Positions 36,693-46,256 are shown, numbered from the stretch's first letter. The stretch: DNA of 64,000 nt from Paraburkholderia sp. BL10I2N1 (GCF_004361815.1 NZ_SNWA01000002.1:2914001-2978000); one strand, 5' to 3'. The notes: generated from the sequence alone by a model not told the origin. Program-made: numbers and translations.

Positions 36693-37883
36693 ATGAGTGA
36701 AGCACCGCGTTTTGCCGAAGTTGAAGACCTTGATCCCGCTGTCGAAACCCTGCGCGAGATCCGCCATCACATCCATCGCCATCCCGAACTGGCTTACGAA
36801 GAGGTGGCCACCGCCGCCCTCGTGGCCGAAAAGCTCGAGCAATGGGGCTGGACGGTCACACGTGGCGTTGGCAAAACGGGAGTGGTCGGCACCTTAAAGG
36901 TCGGTGACGGCAACCGCAGCATCGGCATCCGTGCAGACATGGACGCATTGCCGATCATCGAGCAGACAGGGCTGCCCTACGAGAGCGGCACGCACGGCAA
37001 GATGCACGCATGCGGCCACGATGGCCACACGACAATGCTGCTCGGCGCGGCGCAACACCTCGCCGCGACGCGCCGTTTTTCGGGCACCGTGCATCTGTAT
37101 TTCCAGCCGGCTGAAGAAAGCGGCATCGACAGCGGCGCGAAGAAGATGATCGAAGACGGTCTCTTCGAGCGCTTCCCGTGCGACGCGGTGTTTGGGCTGC
37201 ACAACCATCCGGGCGAAGAGCCGGGTGTGATGCTGTTCCGCAAGGGCCCGTTCATGTCGGCGGGCGACAAGGCGATCATCCGGATCGAAGGCGTCGGCGG
37301 TCATGCCGCGCGGCCGCATTTGACGGTTGATCCGATCGTCATCGCGTCGAGCATCGTGATGTCGTTGCAGACGATCGTCGCGCGCAATGTCGATCCGTCG
37401 CAGCCGGCTGTCGTCACCGTGGGATCGATGCATGCGGGCACCGCCAGCAACGTGATCGCGAGCACGGCGCAACTGGAGTTGAGCGTGCGTTCGTTCAGCC
37501 CGGAAGTGCGCGCGCTGCTGAAAAAGCGCATTACTGAACTGGCGGAAGGACAGGCCGCGAGCTACGGCGGTAAGGCAAGCGTCGAGTACATCGAGGGCTA
37601 TCCGGTGGTGGTCAATTCGGACGCGGAGACCGAGTTCGCGATCGAAGTGGCGCGCGAACTGGTGGGCGCAGACAAGGTCGTTGCGCAGACCGACATGCTG
37701 ATGGGCAGCGAAGACTTCGCGTTCATGCTGCAACAGCGGCCTGGCACGTTCCTGCGCATCGGCAACGGTGCGGGTGAAGACGGCTGCATGGTGCACAACC
37801 CGCACTACGACTTCAACGATCGCAACCTGCCGATTGGCGCGGCGTACTGGACGCGGCTCGTCGAGCGCTACCTGGAGCGGTAG
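36693..37883 (+). CDS. M20 family amidohydrolase (hippurate hydrolase-type)
   Basis: This is a 396-residue metal-dependent amidohydrolase of the IAA-amino acid/hippurate hydrolase group. It shows the metal site in HACGHDGHTTMLLG and PAEESGID, and the dimerisation-domain motif GVGGHAARPHLTVDPI. The final TDMLMGSEDFAFMLQQRPGTF carries the last ligand Glu/Asp. Activity on N-acyl amino acids is inferred from family; the acyl group is not known. The ATG at 36693 follows TGGAG; an earlier in-frame start at 36495 is inside the LysR gene's reverse region and is rejected. Confidence 0.93.
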   Translation: MSEAPRFAEVEDLDPAVETLREIRHHIHRHPELAYEEVATAALVAEKLEQWGWTVTRGVGKTGVVGTLKVGDGNRSIGIRADMDALPIIEQTGLPYESGTHGKMHACGHDGHTTMLLGAAQHLAATRRFSGTVHLYFQPAEESGIDSGAKKMIEDGLFERFPCDAVFGLHNHPGEEPGVMLFRKGPFMSAGDKAIIRIEGVGGHAARPHLTVDPIVIASSIVMSLQTIVARNVDPSQPAVVTVGSMHAGTASNVIASTAQLELSVRSFSPEVRALLKKRITELAEGQAASYGGKASVEYIEGYPVVVNSDAETEFAIEVARELVGADKVVAQTDMLMGSEDFAFMLQQRPGTFLRIGNGAGEDGCMVHNPHYDFNDRNLPIGAAYWTRLVERYLER

Positions 37884-37894
37884 CGTGCGTTATC

Positions 37895-37930
37895 CGCGGA
37901 TTCGGGCCGCCGGGGCGGTCCGAATCCGCG
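37895..37930. terminator. hairpin between the amidohydrolase and the IclR gene
   Basis: CGCGGATTCGG pairs with CCGAATCCGCG and an inner CCGCC/GGCGG pair extends the stem to about 17 bp with one G/T. It lies between convergent genes. No T-run is seen, but its position supports a shared terminator. Confidence 0.65.
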
Positions 37931-37991
37931 CATCACGCGTGCTCAACCGAAAATGGACCAACCAGAACCGCCAGCTACGCGCGGCCGGCGC

Positions 37992-38852
37992 TCAGCCGCG
38001 CCGCGCGACCATCTCCGAGACCGTTTGCGCAGCATGCTGCAGCGGTTCGAGAAACGCCTTCACCATCTGCTTCGCTGAATTGCGCTGTGCGTTGCCGCTG
38101 ATGTTCATCGCCGCGATGATGCGGCCCTGGCGATTGCGGATCGGCGCCGACAACGAAATCAGACCGGCCTCGAGTTCCTGATCGACAATCGCCCAGCCCT
38201 GGCGACGCACCTGCGCAATGACCTTCTTCAGTTCTTCCTTGTCGGTGACCGTGCGCGGCGTGTGCGCGTAAAGCGGCGACGAATTCAGGGTGGCTTCGAG
38301 CGTGTCGTCGTCGAGGGCGGCGAGCAGCACGCGGCCCATCGACGTGCAATACGCCGGCAGACGGCTGCCAATCGAAAGGTTGATCGTCATGATCTTGTGC
38401 GTGGGCATCCGCAGCACATAGACGATCTCCGTACGGTCGAGCACCGCTGCCGAGCAGCTTTCGTGAACCTGCGCCGACAGTTCTTCCATCACCGGCTCGG
38501 CGAGATTCCAGAACGGCATCGAGGTCAGGTAGGCGAAGCCGAGATCGAGAATCTTCGGGGTGAGCCGGAACAGCCGCCCTTCGGCTTCGACGTAACCGAG
38601 CGTCTGCAACGTGAGCAGGATGCGGCGCGCGCCCGCGCGTGTGAGGCCGGTGGCGGTGGCGACATCGGTGAGCGTCTGTTCGGGGCGCTCTGCATTGAAC
38701 GCGCGGATCACGCCGAGACCGCGTGCGAACGACTGCACGTACGAATCGCCCGGCTTGTCCGGTGCGTCCGGCAATGCCGCTGACTGCGGATCAAGCTGCT
38801 GGTCGGGCATTGAAGCGGGCCGTGAAGCGGGCGCCTGGGGAGCTTTGCTCAT
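37992..38852 (-). CDS. IclR family transcriptional regulator (PcaR/PobR-type)
   Basis: This is a 286-residue IclR regulator. The N-terminal HTH is in YVQSFARGLGVIRAFNAERPEQTLTDVATATGLTRAGARRILLTLQTLGYVEAEG (ends only shown), and the C-terminal IclR domain has SCSAAVLDRTEIVYVLRMPTHKIMTINLSIGSRLPAYCTSMGRVLLAAL. This length and motif set match the beta-ketoadipate regulators PcaR, PcaU and PobR. In this window pcaF is 7.6 kb away on the other strand, so a regulatory link is possible but not shown. It lies divergent from the tetronate regulator. Confidence 0.9.
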   Translation of the reverse strand: MSKAPQAPASRPASMPDQQLDPQSAALPDAPDKPGDSYVQSFARGLGVIRAFNAERPEQTLTDVATATGLTRAGARRILLTLQTLGYVEAEGRLFRLTPKILDLGFAYLTSMPFWNLAEPVMEELSAQVHESCSAAVLDRTEIVYVLRMPTHKIMTINLSIGSRLPAYCTSMGRVLLAALDDDTLEATLNSSPLYAHTPRTVTDKEELKKVIAQVRRQGWAIVDQELEAGLISLSAPIRNRQGRIIAAMNISGNAQRNSAKQMVKAFLEPLQHAAQTVSEMVARRG

Positions 38853-39040
38853 AGACCTCTGGGGGAAAGCGTTGTGCGCGGGCCGTTGCCACCGCGCGGA
38901 AAGCCGTGACGATAGCTTATGCCTCGCATTTCGCCAACCTTGCAGAAAAGTTCATCGGGGGGCCTCGTCGTACCTCCCATATTTTGCATTCGCATGGGTC
39001 GCTCAGGGTTACTGCGGATGCCGTGTGCAATCAAAATTTG

Positions 39041-39055
39041 TATGATGACCACATA
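39041..39055. promoter_or_regulatory. candidate operator of the tetronate GntR regulator
   Basis: TATGATGACCACATA is an imperfect dyad (TATGnnGnCnnCATA) 21 bases upstream of the GntR ATG. FadR-subfamily regulators often bind such short dyads near their own start. Autoregulation is an inference from position. Confidence 0.4.
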
Positions 39056-39076
39056 ACATGATCAATCGAGACCGTG

Positions 39077-39781
39077 ATGTTCGAGAAAATTCCGGCGCGA
39101 GCCCTCAGTGACACCGTCGCGCAACAGCTCCTCAAGCAGATCGACAAGGGCACCTTCGCCCGCGGCGGCAAGCTGCCTACCGAAGCCGTGCTGGCCGAGC
39201 AGTTCGGCGTCAGCCGCACGGTGATTCGCGAAGCGATCTCCCGTCTGAAGAACGAAGGGGTGGTCGAGCCGCGCCAGGGTAGCGGGGTGTTCATCGCCGC
39301 ACACGGCGCGATCCGCCCGTTGCGTATCGATTACGCGGAAGCCGTCGAGGCCGGCTCCGTGCTGCAGATCCTCGCACTGCGCCGCGCGATCGAGGCCGAA
39401 GTCGCCTCTGAGGCGGCGATGCGCCGCAGCGACAGCGACATGGCAGCCATCGATGCCGCGCTTGCCAGGATCGACGAGGCCGTCGCCGAGGGCGAGGACG
39501 GCGTGGCCGAAGACGTGGCCTTTCATCGCGCGATTGCGGTGGCCACCGGCAATCCTTATTTCCTCAAGACGCTGACCTTTCTAAACCAGTACCTGGAAGC
39601 GGGGACGGTCGTGACACGTCGCAACGAGGCGCTGCGCGAGGACTTTTCGCGGCAGGTGCGTGAAGAGCATGCGGCGATTACGGCCGCGATCCGCGCGGGC
39701 GATCCGATGGCGGCACGCAACGCCGCGCAAACCCACATGTACAACGCGGCCCGTCGTCTGGCGGAAGCCGGGATCTGTTGA
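39077..39781 (+). CDS. GntR/FadR family regulator of the tetronate cassette
   Basis: This is a 234-residue FadR-subfamily regulator with an N-terminal winged helix (RALSDTVAQQLLKQIDKGTFARGGKLPTEAVLAEQFGVSRTVIREAISRL, ends only) and a C-terminal FCD helical domain (HRAIAVATGNPYFL; EEHAAITAAIRAGD, with the His metal-site pattern). It is upstream of ltnD in the same direction and is the expected local regulator. A GTG three bases earlier (39074) is an alternative start. Confidence 0.9.
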   Translation: MFEKIPARALSDTVAQQLLKQIDKGTFARGGKLPTEAVLAEQFGVSRTVIREAISRLKNEGVVEPRQGSGVFIAAHGAIRPLRIDYAEAVEAGSVLQILALRRAIEAEVASEAAMRRSDSDMAAIDAALARIDEAVAEGEDGVAEDVAFHRAIAVATGNPYFLKTLTFLNQYLEAGTVVTRRNEALREDFSRQVREEHAAITAAIRAGDPMAARNAAQTHMYNAARRLAEAGIC

Positions 39782-39832
39782 GCCGGACGTGCCGTCCGGT
39801 TCATGAGCAGCGCTTTTTTCCAGGGGCAGGGT

Positions 39833-40723
39833 ATGTCGAGAAATATCGGAGTCGTCGGTCTGGGCGCCATGGGGCTGGGCGTCGCGCGCTCGCTGTTGCG
39901 TGCGGGTCTGCGCGTTCACGCCAGCGATGTGCGCAGCGAAGTGCTGCAGGCGTTCGCGGTGGAAGGCGGCATCGCGTGTGCGAATCCGGCGGAACTGGGC
40001 GCGCAGTGCGATGTGGTCATCACGCTCGTCGTCAATGCCGCGCAGACCGAATCCGTGTTGTTTGGTCCGCAGGGCGCGGTTGCCGCGATGAAGCCAGGCG
40101 GTGTGGTGATCGCCAGCGCGACGGTGTCTCCCGAATTCGCGGTCCGACTCGGCCGGCGCGTCGAGGCGGCAGGGCTGCAGATGCTGGACGCACCGGTATC
40201 GGGTGGCGCGGCGCGCGCGGCGTCGGGTGAAATGACAATGATGACGTCCGGCCCAGCCGCCGCTTACGAAGGCGCTGAAGACGTGCTGGCGGCGATCGCG
40301 GGCAAGGTGTACCGGCTGGGCCCAGCACACGGCGCCGGCTCGAAGGTGAAGATCATCAATCAGCTGCTCGCGGGGGTGCATATCGCCGCGGCCGCCGAAG
40401 CGATGGCGCTCGGCCTGCGCGAAGGCGTCGACCCGGACGCGCTGTATGACGTCATCACGCACAGCGCTGGCAATTCGTGGATGTTCGAGGACCGCGTGCC
40501 GCACATCCTGAAGGGCGACTACACGCCGCTGTCCGCCGTCGATATCTTCGTCAAGGATCTCGGGCTTGTCCTCGATACCGCACGCGCGACGAAATTTCCG
40601 TTGCCGCTGTCGGCGGCGGCGCACCAGATGTTCATGATGGCGTCGACCGCCGGACATGGCGGCGAGGACGACTCCGCGGTCATCAAGATTTTCCCGGGCA
40701 TCGACGTGCCGGCGCCGCAATGA
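39833..40723 (+). CDS. ltnD: L-threonate dehydrogenase
   Basis: This is a 296-residue beta-hydroxyacid dehydrogenase that oxidises L-threonate to 2-oxo-tetronate with NAD. The dinucleotide motif is GVVGLGAMGLGVARSLLRAG; the substrate loop is PVSGGAARAASG, and the catalytic Lys lies in GSKVKIINQLLAGVHIAAAAEAM. This domain order and the cassette match the LtnD-OtnK-OtnC-OtnI set characterised by the DUF1537 work. The ATG at 39833 has a purine-rich GGGGCAGGG upstream; an earlier ATG at 39803 is possible. Confidence 0.92.
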   Translation: MSRNIGVVGLGAMGLGVARSLLRAGLRVHASDVRSEVLQAFAVEGGIACANPAELGAQCDVVITLVVNAAQTESVLFGPQGAVAAMKPGGVVIASATVSPEFAVRLGRRVEAAGLQMLDAPVSGGAARAASGEMTMMTSGPAAAYEGAEDVLAAIAGKVYRLGPAHGAGSKVKIINQLLAGVHIAAAAEAMALGLREGVDPDALYDVITHSAGNSWMFEDRVPHILKGDYTPLSAVDIFVKDLGLVLDTARATKFPLPLSAAAHQMFMMASTAGHGGEDDSAVIKIFPGIDVPAPQ

Positions 40724-40742
40724 CCGCTGGAGTCCGACCGCT

Positions 40743-42062
40743 ATGACAGGTTCCACACAGAAGCCTTTGCTCGGCTGCATCGCCGACGATTTCACTGGCG
40801 CCACCGATCTCGCGAACATGCTGGTGCGCGGCGACATGCGCACCGTGCAGACCATTGGCGTGCCCGATTCACATGAGCGTCTCGATGCCGATGCTCTGGT
40901 GGTCGCGCTGAAGTCGCGCACGATCCCGGCCGCGGACGCCGTCGCGCAATCGCTCGCCGCGCTCGACTGGTTGCGCGCGCAAGGGTGCCGTCAGTTCTTC
41001 TTCAAGTATTGCTCGACCTTCGATTCGACCGACGCCGGCAACATCGGGCCCGTGATCGATGCGTTGCTCGATGCGCTGTCGGACGGTGCAGCGAAAGGCG
41101 AGCGTGGCTTTACGATCGTCTGTCCTGCCTTCCCGGAAAACGGGCGCACGATCTATCGAGGCCACCTGTTCGTCGGCGATACGCTGCTAAATGAATCCGG
41201 CATGGAGAACCACCCACTCACGCCGATGACGGATGCGAATCTGGTGCGTGTGCTGCAGCGGCAGACGGCCTCGAAAGTCGGCCTCGTGCGTCATGACGCC
41301 GTGGCGAAGGGCATGCCAGCCACGCGTGACGCGATGGCCGCGTTGCAGCGCGATGGCGTGCGCGTGGCGATCGCCGATGCGTTGTCGGACGCTGATCTCT
41401 ACACGCTGGGCGAGGCCTGTGCCGACTTGCCGCTCGTGACCGGCGGATCGGGCATCGCGCTTGGCTTGCCAGCGAACTTCCGTCGCGCGCAACTGTTAGC
41501 CGGAACGGCGGACGCGAGCCATTTGCCGCGTGTGGCGGGGCGCTCAGTGGTCCTCGCCGGCAGCGCATCCAGGGCAACGAATGCCCAGGTCGCCGCATGG
41601 CGCGAAACGCGGCCAGCGTTTCGCGTCGATCCGCTTGCAGCGGTGCGCGGCGAGCCCGTGGTCGAGCAGGCGCTGGCCTTCGCGCGCGAGCACTTCGGCG
41701 CGGCTACGCCGCAGCCTGTGCTGATCTATGCAACGGCGACACCCGAGGAGGTCAAGGGCGTGCAGCTTGAACTCGGCGTCGCGGAAGCCGGGCACCTCGT
41801 CGAACGCACGTTGGCACGGATTGCCAGCGGACTGCGCGAACTCGGCGTGCGCAAGTTCGTCGTAGCGGGTGGCGAGACATCGGGCGCGGTCGTGCAGGCG
41901 CTCGGCGTGCGAACGCTGCGCATCGGCGCGCAAATCGATCCGGGTGTGCCAGCTACCGCGACCATCGATGCAGAGCCACTCGCGCTCGCGCTCAAATCGG
42001 GCAACTTCGGCGCGACCGACTTCTTTGTGAAGGCGCTGCGTCATCTCGACGGAGACGCGTGA
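40743..42062 (+). CDS. otnK: 3-oxo-tetronate kinase
   Basis: This is a 439-residue DUF1537 kinase that phosphorylates 3-oxo-tetronate to its 4-phosphate. The N-terminal acidic LLGCIADDFTGATDLANMLV motif, the FFKYCSTFDSTDAGNIG segment, and TIVCPAFPENGRTIYRGHLFVGDTLLNESGM define the substrate domain. VVAGGETSGAVVQALGV is the nucleotide-binding signature near the C-terminus. It starts 20 bases after the ltnD stop and its stop overlaps the otnC start. Confidence 0.94.
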   Translation: MTGSTQKPLLGCIADDFTGATDLANMLVRGDMRTVQTIGVPDSHERLDADALVVALKSRTIPAADAVAQSLAALDWLRAQGCRQFFFKYCSTFDSTDAGNIGPVIDALLDALSDGAAKGERGFTIVCPAFPENGRTIYRGHLFVGDTLLNESGMENHPLTPMTDANLVRVLQRQTASKVGLVRHDAVAKGMPATRDAMAALQRDGVRVAIADALSDADLYTLGEACADLPLVTGGSGIALGLPANFRRAQLLAGTADASHLPRVAGRSVVLAGSASRATNAQVAAWRETRPAFRVDPLAAVRGEPVVEQALAFAREHFGAATPQPVLIYATATPEEVKGVQLELGVAEAGHLVERTLARIASGLRELGVRKFVVAGGETSGAVVQALGVRTLRIGAQIDPGVPATATIDAEPLALALKSGNFGATDFFVKALRHLDGDA

Positions 42063-42715
42063 TGGTGGCGATCCACACAAGCAGCGACGCGAAGATTCGC
42101 GAAGAGATCTGCGTCGTGGGCGCGAGCCTGTATGCGCGCGGCTATACGGTGGGCAGCGCGGGCAACATCAGCGCGCGCCTCGACGATGGCTGGCTGATTA
42201 CGCCCACCGAAGCGTGCCTCGGCCGCCTCGACCCCGCCGATATCGCGCGCGTCGACCTGGACGGTAATGCCATCTCCGGCGGGCGGCCGTCGAAGACATG
42301 GGCACTGCATCGCGGTATCTATGCGCGCAATGCCGATACGCGCGGCATCGTGCATACGCATTCGACTCATCTGGTTGCGCTGACGCTCGCAGGTGTCTGG
42401 AGCGAAACCGACGTGCTGCCGCCGATTACGCCGTACTACGTGATGAAGGTGGGCCACGTGCCGCTGATCCGCTACCGCCGTCCCGGCGACCCGGAGGTCG
42501 CCGAACAAATCGCAGCGCTCGCGGACAAGGTTCGGGGCGTCCTGCTGGAGCGGCTCGGTCCGGTGGTGTGGGAGCGGTCGGTATCGCAGGCGTCGTATGC
42601 ACTCGAAGAACTCGAGGAAACCGCGCGGCTGTGGCTGATGTCGAGCCCGCGCCCCGAACCGCTCGACGAAGCGTCGCTCGAAGAACTGCGCACGGTTTTT
42701 GGCGCGCGCTGGTAA
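42062..42715 (+). CDS. otnC: 3-oxo-tetronate 4-phosphate decarboxylase (class II aldolase family)
   Basis: This is a 217-residue class II aldolase/adducin-type enzyme that decarboxylates 3-oxo-tetronate 4-phosphate to dihydroxyacetone phosphate. Zinc ligands are visible in IVHTHSTHLVAL. The N-terminal SAGNISARLDDGWLITPTEACLGRLDPADIARVD and the C-terminal SYALEELEETARLWL fit the OtnC group. The ATG at 42062 overlaps the otnK stop by one base; a GTG three bases earlier is an alternative. Confidence 0.92.
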   Translation: MVAIHTSSDAKIREEICVVGASLYARGYTVGSAGNISARLDDGWLITPTEACLGRLDPADIARVDLDGNAISGGRPSKTWALHRGIYARNADTRGIVHTHSTHLVALTLAGVWSETDVLPPITPYYVMKVGHVPLIRYRRPGDPEVAEQIAALADKVRGVLLERLGPVVWERSVSQASYALEELEETARLWLMSSPRPEPLDEASLEELRTVFGARW

Positions 42716-42855
42716 TCCGCCAGCGGACGGCGGCATCGGGGTGACACCCGTGGCGCCACGCAATGCCGCATCACCGCATCGACCGCTTGCAAGCAAAGCC
42801 GGATGACCGCCAGCGGGCGGATCGTCGACGGCGACCTATCTGAAGGAGACGATTC

Positions 42856-44187
42856 ATGACTTCGTATCAGGCGGCCTCTGTCCGCCCCGCCACGCAGGCC
42901 GCCCGACAACCCGAAGCCGCCGACATCGAGCGCACCTACAGCAAGGTGTTCTGGCGCATCGTCCCGTTCCTGATGCTGTGCTATGTCGTCGCGTATCTCG
43001 ACCGTGTCAACGTCGGCTTCGCGAAGCTGCAGATGTCGCAGGATCTCTCGTTCAGCGAAACGGTGTTCGGTCTCGGCGCGGGGATTTTCTTTCTCGGATA
43101 CTTCCTGTTCGAGTTGCCGAGCAACATCCTGATGCACAAGCTCGGCGCGCGTATCTGGATTGCGCGGATCATGATCACGTGGGGCATCCTGTCGGCGCTC
43201 TTCGTGTTCGTGAAGACGCCGGGGCAGTTTTATGCGCTGCGATTCCTGCTCGGGCTTGCCGAAGCCGGCTTCTATCCCGGCGTGATTCTCTATCTGACGT
43301 ACTGGTTTCCGTCGCACCGGCGCGCGAAGATCATCGCGGTCTTCATGTCTGCGATCCCGGTATCGGGCATCTTCGGCAATCCGCTGTCGGGCTGGATCAT
43401 GCAGACGTTCCACGGCGGCCACGGATTTGCCGGCTGGCAATGGATGTTCCTGATCGAGGCCATTCCGGCGATCGCTATCGGGATCGCGACGATCCTCTAT
43501 CTCGACAACGGCATCGCCGGTGCAAAGTGGCTGACCGCCCCCGAAAAGAAACTGCTGGCCGACGAGATCGCCGCGCAGCCACAGGAGCATGTGAAGTCGC
43601 ATTCGCTTGGCGCGGTGTTTCGCGATCCGCGCACGTGGTGGATGTCGCTGATCTACTTCGCTTTCGTGACGGGCCAGTACGGGCTGACCTTCTGGATGCC
43701 GACGCTCGTCAAGTCGACCGGCGTGGCGGGGGCGTTCAATATCGGTCTCCTGAGCGCGATTCCTTTCCTGGTTGCGATCGTCGTGATGAACGTGATGGGG
43801 CATAGCGCGGACAAGCGGCGCGAGCGTCGCTGGCATCTGATCGTGCCCGCGTTGTCCGGTGCGATCGGCTTCACGATCGCGGCATCGTTCGCGAGCAATA
43901 CGGTGGTGTCGATCGTGTTCCTGTCGCTCGCCGCGGCTGGCGTGCTGACCTGCGCGCCGCTCTTCTGGTCGCTGCCGACGGCGTTCATGTCGGGCGCAAC
44001 GGCAGCCGCAGGGATCGCGATCATCAATTCGATCGGCAACCTCGCCGGGTTTGCCAGCCCGTATATGATCGGCTACCTGAAGGACCTTACGCACAGCACG
44101 CAGACCGGCATGTACGTGCTGGCCGGCATGCTCGTGATCGGCGCCATCGCCGTGTTCATGACGCCGGCAAAACTCGTCAACCGCTAG
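42856..44187 (+). CDS. MFS transporter, anion:cation symporter family
   Basis: This is a 443-residue inner-membrane transporter of the ACS branch, which carries hexuronates, tartrate and related acid sugars. The N-terminus has YSKVFWRIVPFLMLCYVVAYLDRVNVGFAKLQM, and the typical GAGIFFLGYFLFELPSNILMHKLGARIWIARIMITWG follows. Twelve hydrophobic segments fit. It lies between otnC and otnI and so is very likely the tetronate importer. The start follows AAGGAGA. Confidence 0.93.
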   Translation: MTSYQAASVRPATQAARQPEAADIERTYSKVFWRIVPFLMLCYVVAYLDRVNVGFAKLQMSQDLSFSETVFGLGAGIFFLGYFLFELPSNILMHKLGARIWIARIMITWGILSALFVFVKTPGQFYALRFLLGLAEAGFYPGVILYLTYWFPSHRRAKIIAVFMSAIPVSGIFGNPLSGWIMQTFHGGHGFAGWQWMFLIEAIPAIAIGIATILYLDNGIAGAKWLTAPEKKLLADEIAAQPQEHVKSHSLGAVFRDPRTWWMSLIYFAFVTGQYGLTFWMPTLVKSTGVAGAFNIGLLSAIPFLVAIVVMNVMGHSADKRRERRWHLIVPALSGAIGFTIAASFASNTVVSIVFLSLAAAGVLTCAPLFWSLPTAFMSGATAAAGIAIINSIGNLAGFASPYMIGYLKDLTHSTQTGMYVLAGMLVIGAIAVFMTPAKLVNR

Positions 44188-44284
44188 ACAACCGCTAGAC
44201 ACGCCTGTCACACGGGTCACGCGATGACATGCACGCCGGTGGCGCAGCGCTTCCGGCGTCACAACCGATCAAGGAGTCACTTCG

Positions 44285-45070
44285 ATGCCGCGCTTCGCTG
44301 CCAACCTGACGATGATGTACAACGAACACGCGTTCCTCGACCGCTTCGGCGCCGCGGCGCGAGACGGTTTCAAGGCCGTCGAGTTCCTGTTCCCTTACGA
44401 CTTTCCCGCTGCGGTCCTGAAGGCGCGGCTCGACGAACATCAGCTGACGCAGGCGCTCTTCAATGCGCCTCCGGGCGACTGGGCAGCGGGCGAGCGGGGC
44501 ATTGCCTCATTGCCGGGCCGCGAAGACGAGTTCCGCCGCAGCGTCGACACCGCGCTCGGTTATGCGCGCGTGCTCGGCAATCGCAAGCTGCACGTGATGG
44601 CCGGGCTGATCGCGCCCGATGAGTCGCGCGAGCGTCACCGGGAGATCTATCTGCAGAATCTCGCCTATGCAGCGAAGGCTGCGCAGGCCGACGGCATCAC
44701 GATCGTGATCGAGCCGATCAATACCCGCGACATCCCCGGCTTTTTCCTGAATCGACAGGACGATGCACAGGCGATCTGCGCGGAAGTCGGTGCGCCGAAC
44801 CTGCAGGTGCAGTTCGACTGCTATCACTGCCAGATCGTCGAAGGCGATCTGGCAGTAAAGCTGAAGCGCGACATGCCGCGCATCGGTCACATCCAGATCG
44901 CGGGCGTTCCCGAGCGGCACGAACCGGATATCGGCGAACTGAACTACCCATACCTGTTCGAACTGATCGACTCGCTCGGCTACGACGGCTGGATTGGCTG
45001 CGAATACCGGCCGCGCGCCGGAACATCGGCTGGGCTCGGCTGGCTCAAGCCCTGGCTGCACAACGTCTGA
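44285..45070 (+). CDS. otnI: 2-oxo-tetronate isomerase (hydroxypyruvate isomerase family)
   Basis: This is a 261-residue TIM-barrel enzyme of the AP-endonuclease-2 family that interconverts 2-oxo- and 3-oxo-tetronate. The metal/acid residues are seen in [44 protein letters not shown] and IGCEYRP. The N-terminus [21 protein letters not shown] is typical of OtnI. It follows the MFS gene by 97 bases and precedes denD by 19 bases. Confidence 0.93.
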   Translation: MPRFAANLTMMYNEHAFLDRFGAAARDGFKAVEFLFPYDFPAAVLKARLDEHQLTQALFNAPPGDWAAGERGIASLPGREDEFRRSVDTALGYARVLGNRKLHVMAGLIAPDESRERHREIYLQNLAYAAKAAQADGITIVIEPINTRDIPGFFLNRQDDAQAICAEVGAPNLQVQFDCYHCQIVEGDLAVKLKRDMPRIGHIQIAGVPERHEPDIGELNYPYLFELIDSLGYDGWIGCEYRPRAGTSAGLGWLKPWLHNV

Positions 45071-45089
45071 CTCCCGGATACCTGACACC

Positions 45090-46076
45090 ATGAAAGTACT
45101 GATTACCGGCGGCGCGGGGTTTCTCGGCCAGCGCCTTGCACGCGAACTGCTCGCACGCGGCGAACTCAACGGGCAGGATGGGCGGCCGCGGCCTGTCACG
45201 GAACTGGTGCTGCTCGACGTCGTGCCCGCTCCCGATACAGGCGATAGCCGGGTGCGCATCGAAGTAGGCGATATCGCGGATCGTGCCGTGCTGGAGCGGC
45301 TGATCGATACAGAAACGGCAGCGATCTTCCACCTTGCGGCGATCGTCAGCGGTCAGGCGGAGGCGGATTTCGATCTTGGCATGCGGATCAATCTAGATGC
45401 ATCGCGGCTGCTGCTCGACGTGTGTCGGATGCGTGGACACAGGCCGCGCGTCGTGTTTACGAGTTCCGTGGCGGTTTATGGCGGCGATCTGCCTGACGTC
45501 GTGCAGGACGACACGGCGGTGAATCCGCAATCCTCCTACGGCGCGCAGAAAGCGATTGCCGAATTGCTGCTGAACGATTACGCGCGACGTGGTTTCGTCG
45601 ATGGCCGCGTGCTGCGGTTGCCCACCATTAGCGTGCGGCCGGGCAAACCGAATGCGGCGGCATCGTCGTTCGCGAGCGGAATCATTCGCGAGCCGCTGAA
45701 TGGCGAAACGGCGATGTGCCCAGTCGCGGGCAGCACACGTCTGTGGCTGCTGTCGCCGCGCAAGGCGATCGAGTCGCTGATTGCAGGTTGCGAGATTGCC
45801 GCCGAAACGCTCGGCAATCACCGTACGCTCAATCTGCCCGGCATTTCCGTCAGCGTCGACGAGATGATCGACGCGTTGCGCGAGGTGGCGGGCGACGAGG
45901 CGGTCAAGCGGATAGAATGGAAAGCCGATCCGCGTGTCGAGAAGATTGTCGGCAGTTGGCCGGGACAGTGGGATACGTCGCGTGCGGTGCAACTGGGTCT
46001 TTCCGGCGACCGCACGTTTGCAGACGTCATTCGAAGCTACATCGAAGACGAAAATCCCCGCTTCGAATCCCGCTGA
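45090..46076 (+). CDS. denD: D-erythronate dehydrogenase
   Basis: This is a 328-residue extended SDR that oxidises D-erythronate to 2-oxo-tetronate. The N-terminal VLITGGAGFLGQRLARELL is the NAD motif; VVFTSSVAVYGG and SYGAQKAIAELLLNDY carry the Ser and the YxxxK pair. RLPTISVRPGKPNAAASSFASG is typical of the DenD group. The ATG at 45090 matches the N-terminus; a longer start lies inside otnI. It completes the cassette, which thus feeds both threonate and erythronate into dihydroxyacetone phosphate. Confidence 0.92.
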   Translation: MKVLITGGAGFLGQRLARELLARGELNGQDGRPRPVTELVLLDVVPAPDTGDSRVRIEVGDIADRAVLERLIDTETAAIFHLAAIVSGQAEADFDLGMRINLDASRLLLDVCRMRGHRPRVVFTSSVAVYGGDLPDVVQDDTAVNPQSSYGAQKAIAELLLNDYARRGFVDGRVLRLPTISVRPGKPNAAASSFASGIIREPLNGETAMCPVAGSTRLWLLSPRKAIESLIAGCEIAAETLGNHRTLNLPGISVSVDEMIDALREVAGDEAVKRIEWKADPRVEKIVGSWPGQWDTSRAVQLGLSGDRTFADVIRSYIEDENPRFESR

Positions 46077-46217
46077 CGATTCTTCGCTCTCTCTGGCCTA
46101 GGCCGCGGCCCGCGGCCTGCCTGCGGGCGCAGACGCGAATAAAAGCGCTTGCGTCCGCTGCATTTGTGCCCCCACGTTTCCTACTGGGCGTATACCCTGT
46201 TTCCATCGCCGCGCTGC

Positions 46218-46247
46218 TTGACACACTTTCCGGGCCCCGCCTATCAT
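46218..46247 (+). promoter_or_regulatory. candidate sigma-70 promoter of pcaF
   Basis: TTGACA (46218-46223, perfect -35) is followed after 18 bases by TATCAT (46242-46247, four of six). It lies about 230 bases before the pcaF start and just upstream of the dyad at 46257. Confidence 0.55.
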
Positions 46248-46256
46248 CGTGGCTAA

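Noticed and set aside
42472..44262. Reverse open frame of about 600 codons opposite the tetronate MFS gene and part of otnC
   Set aside because: Arg/His/Glu-rich composition typical of shadow frames; the forward genes are clear.
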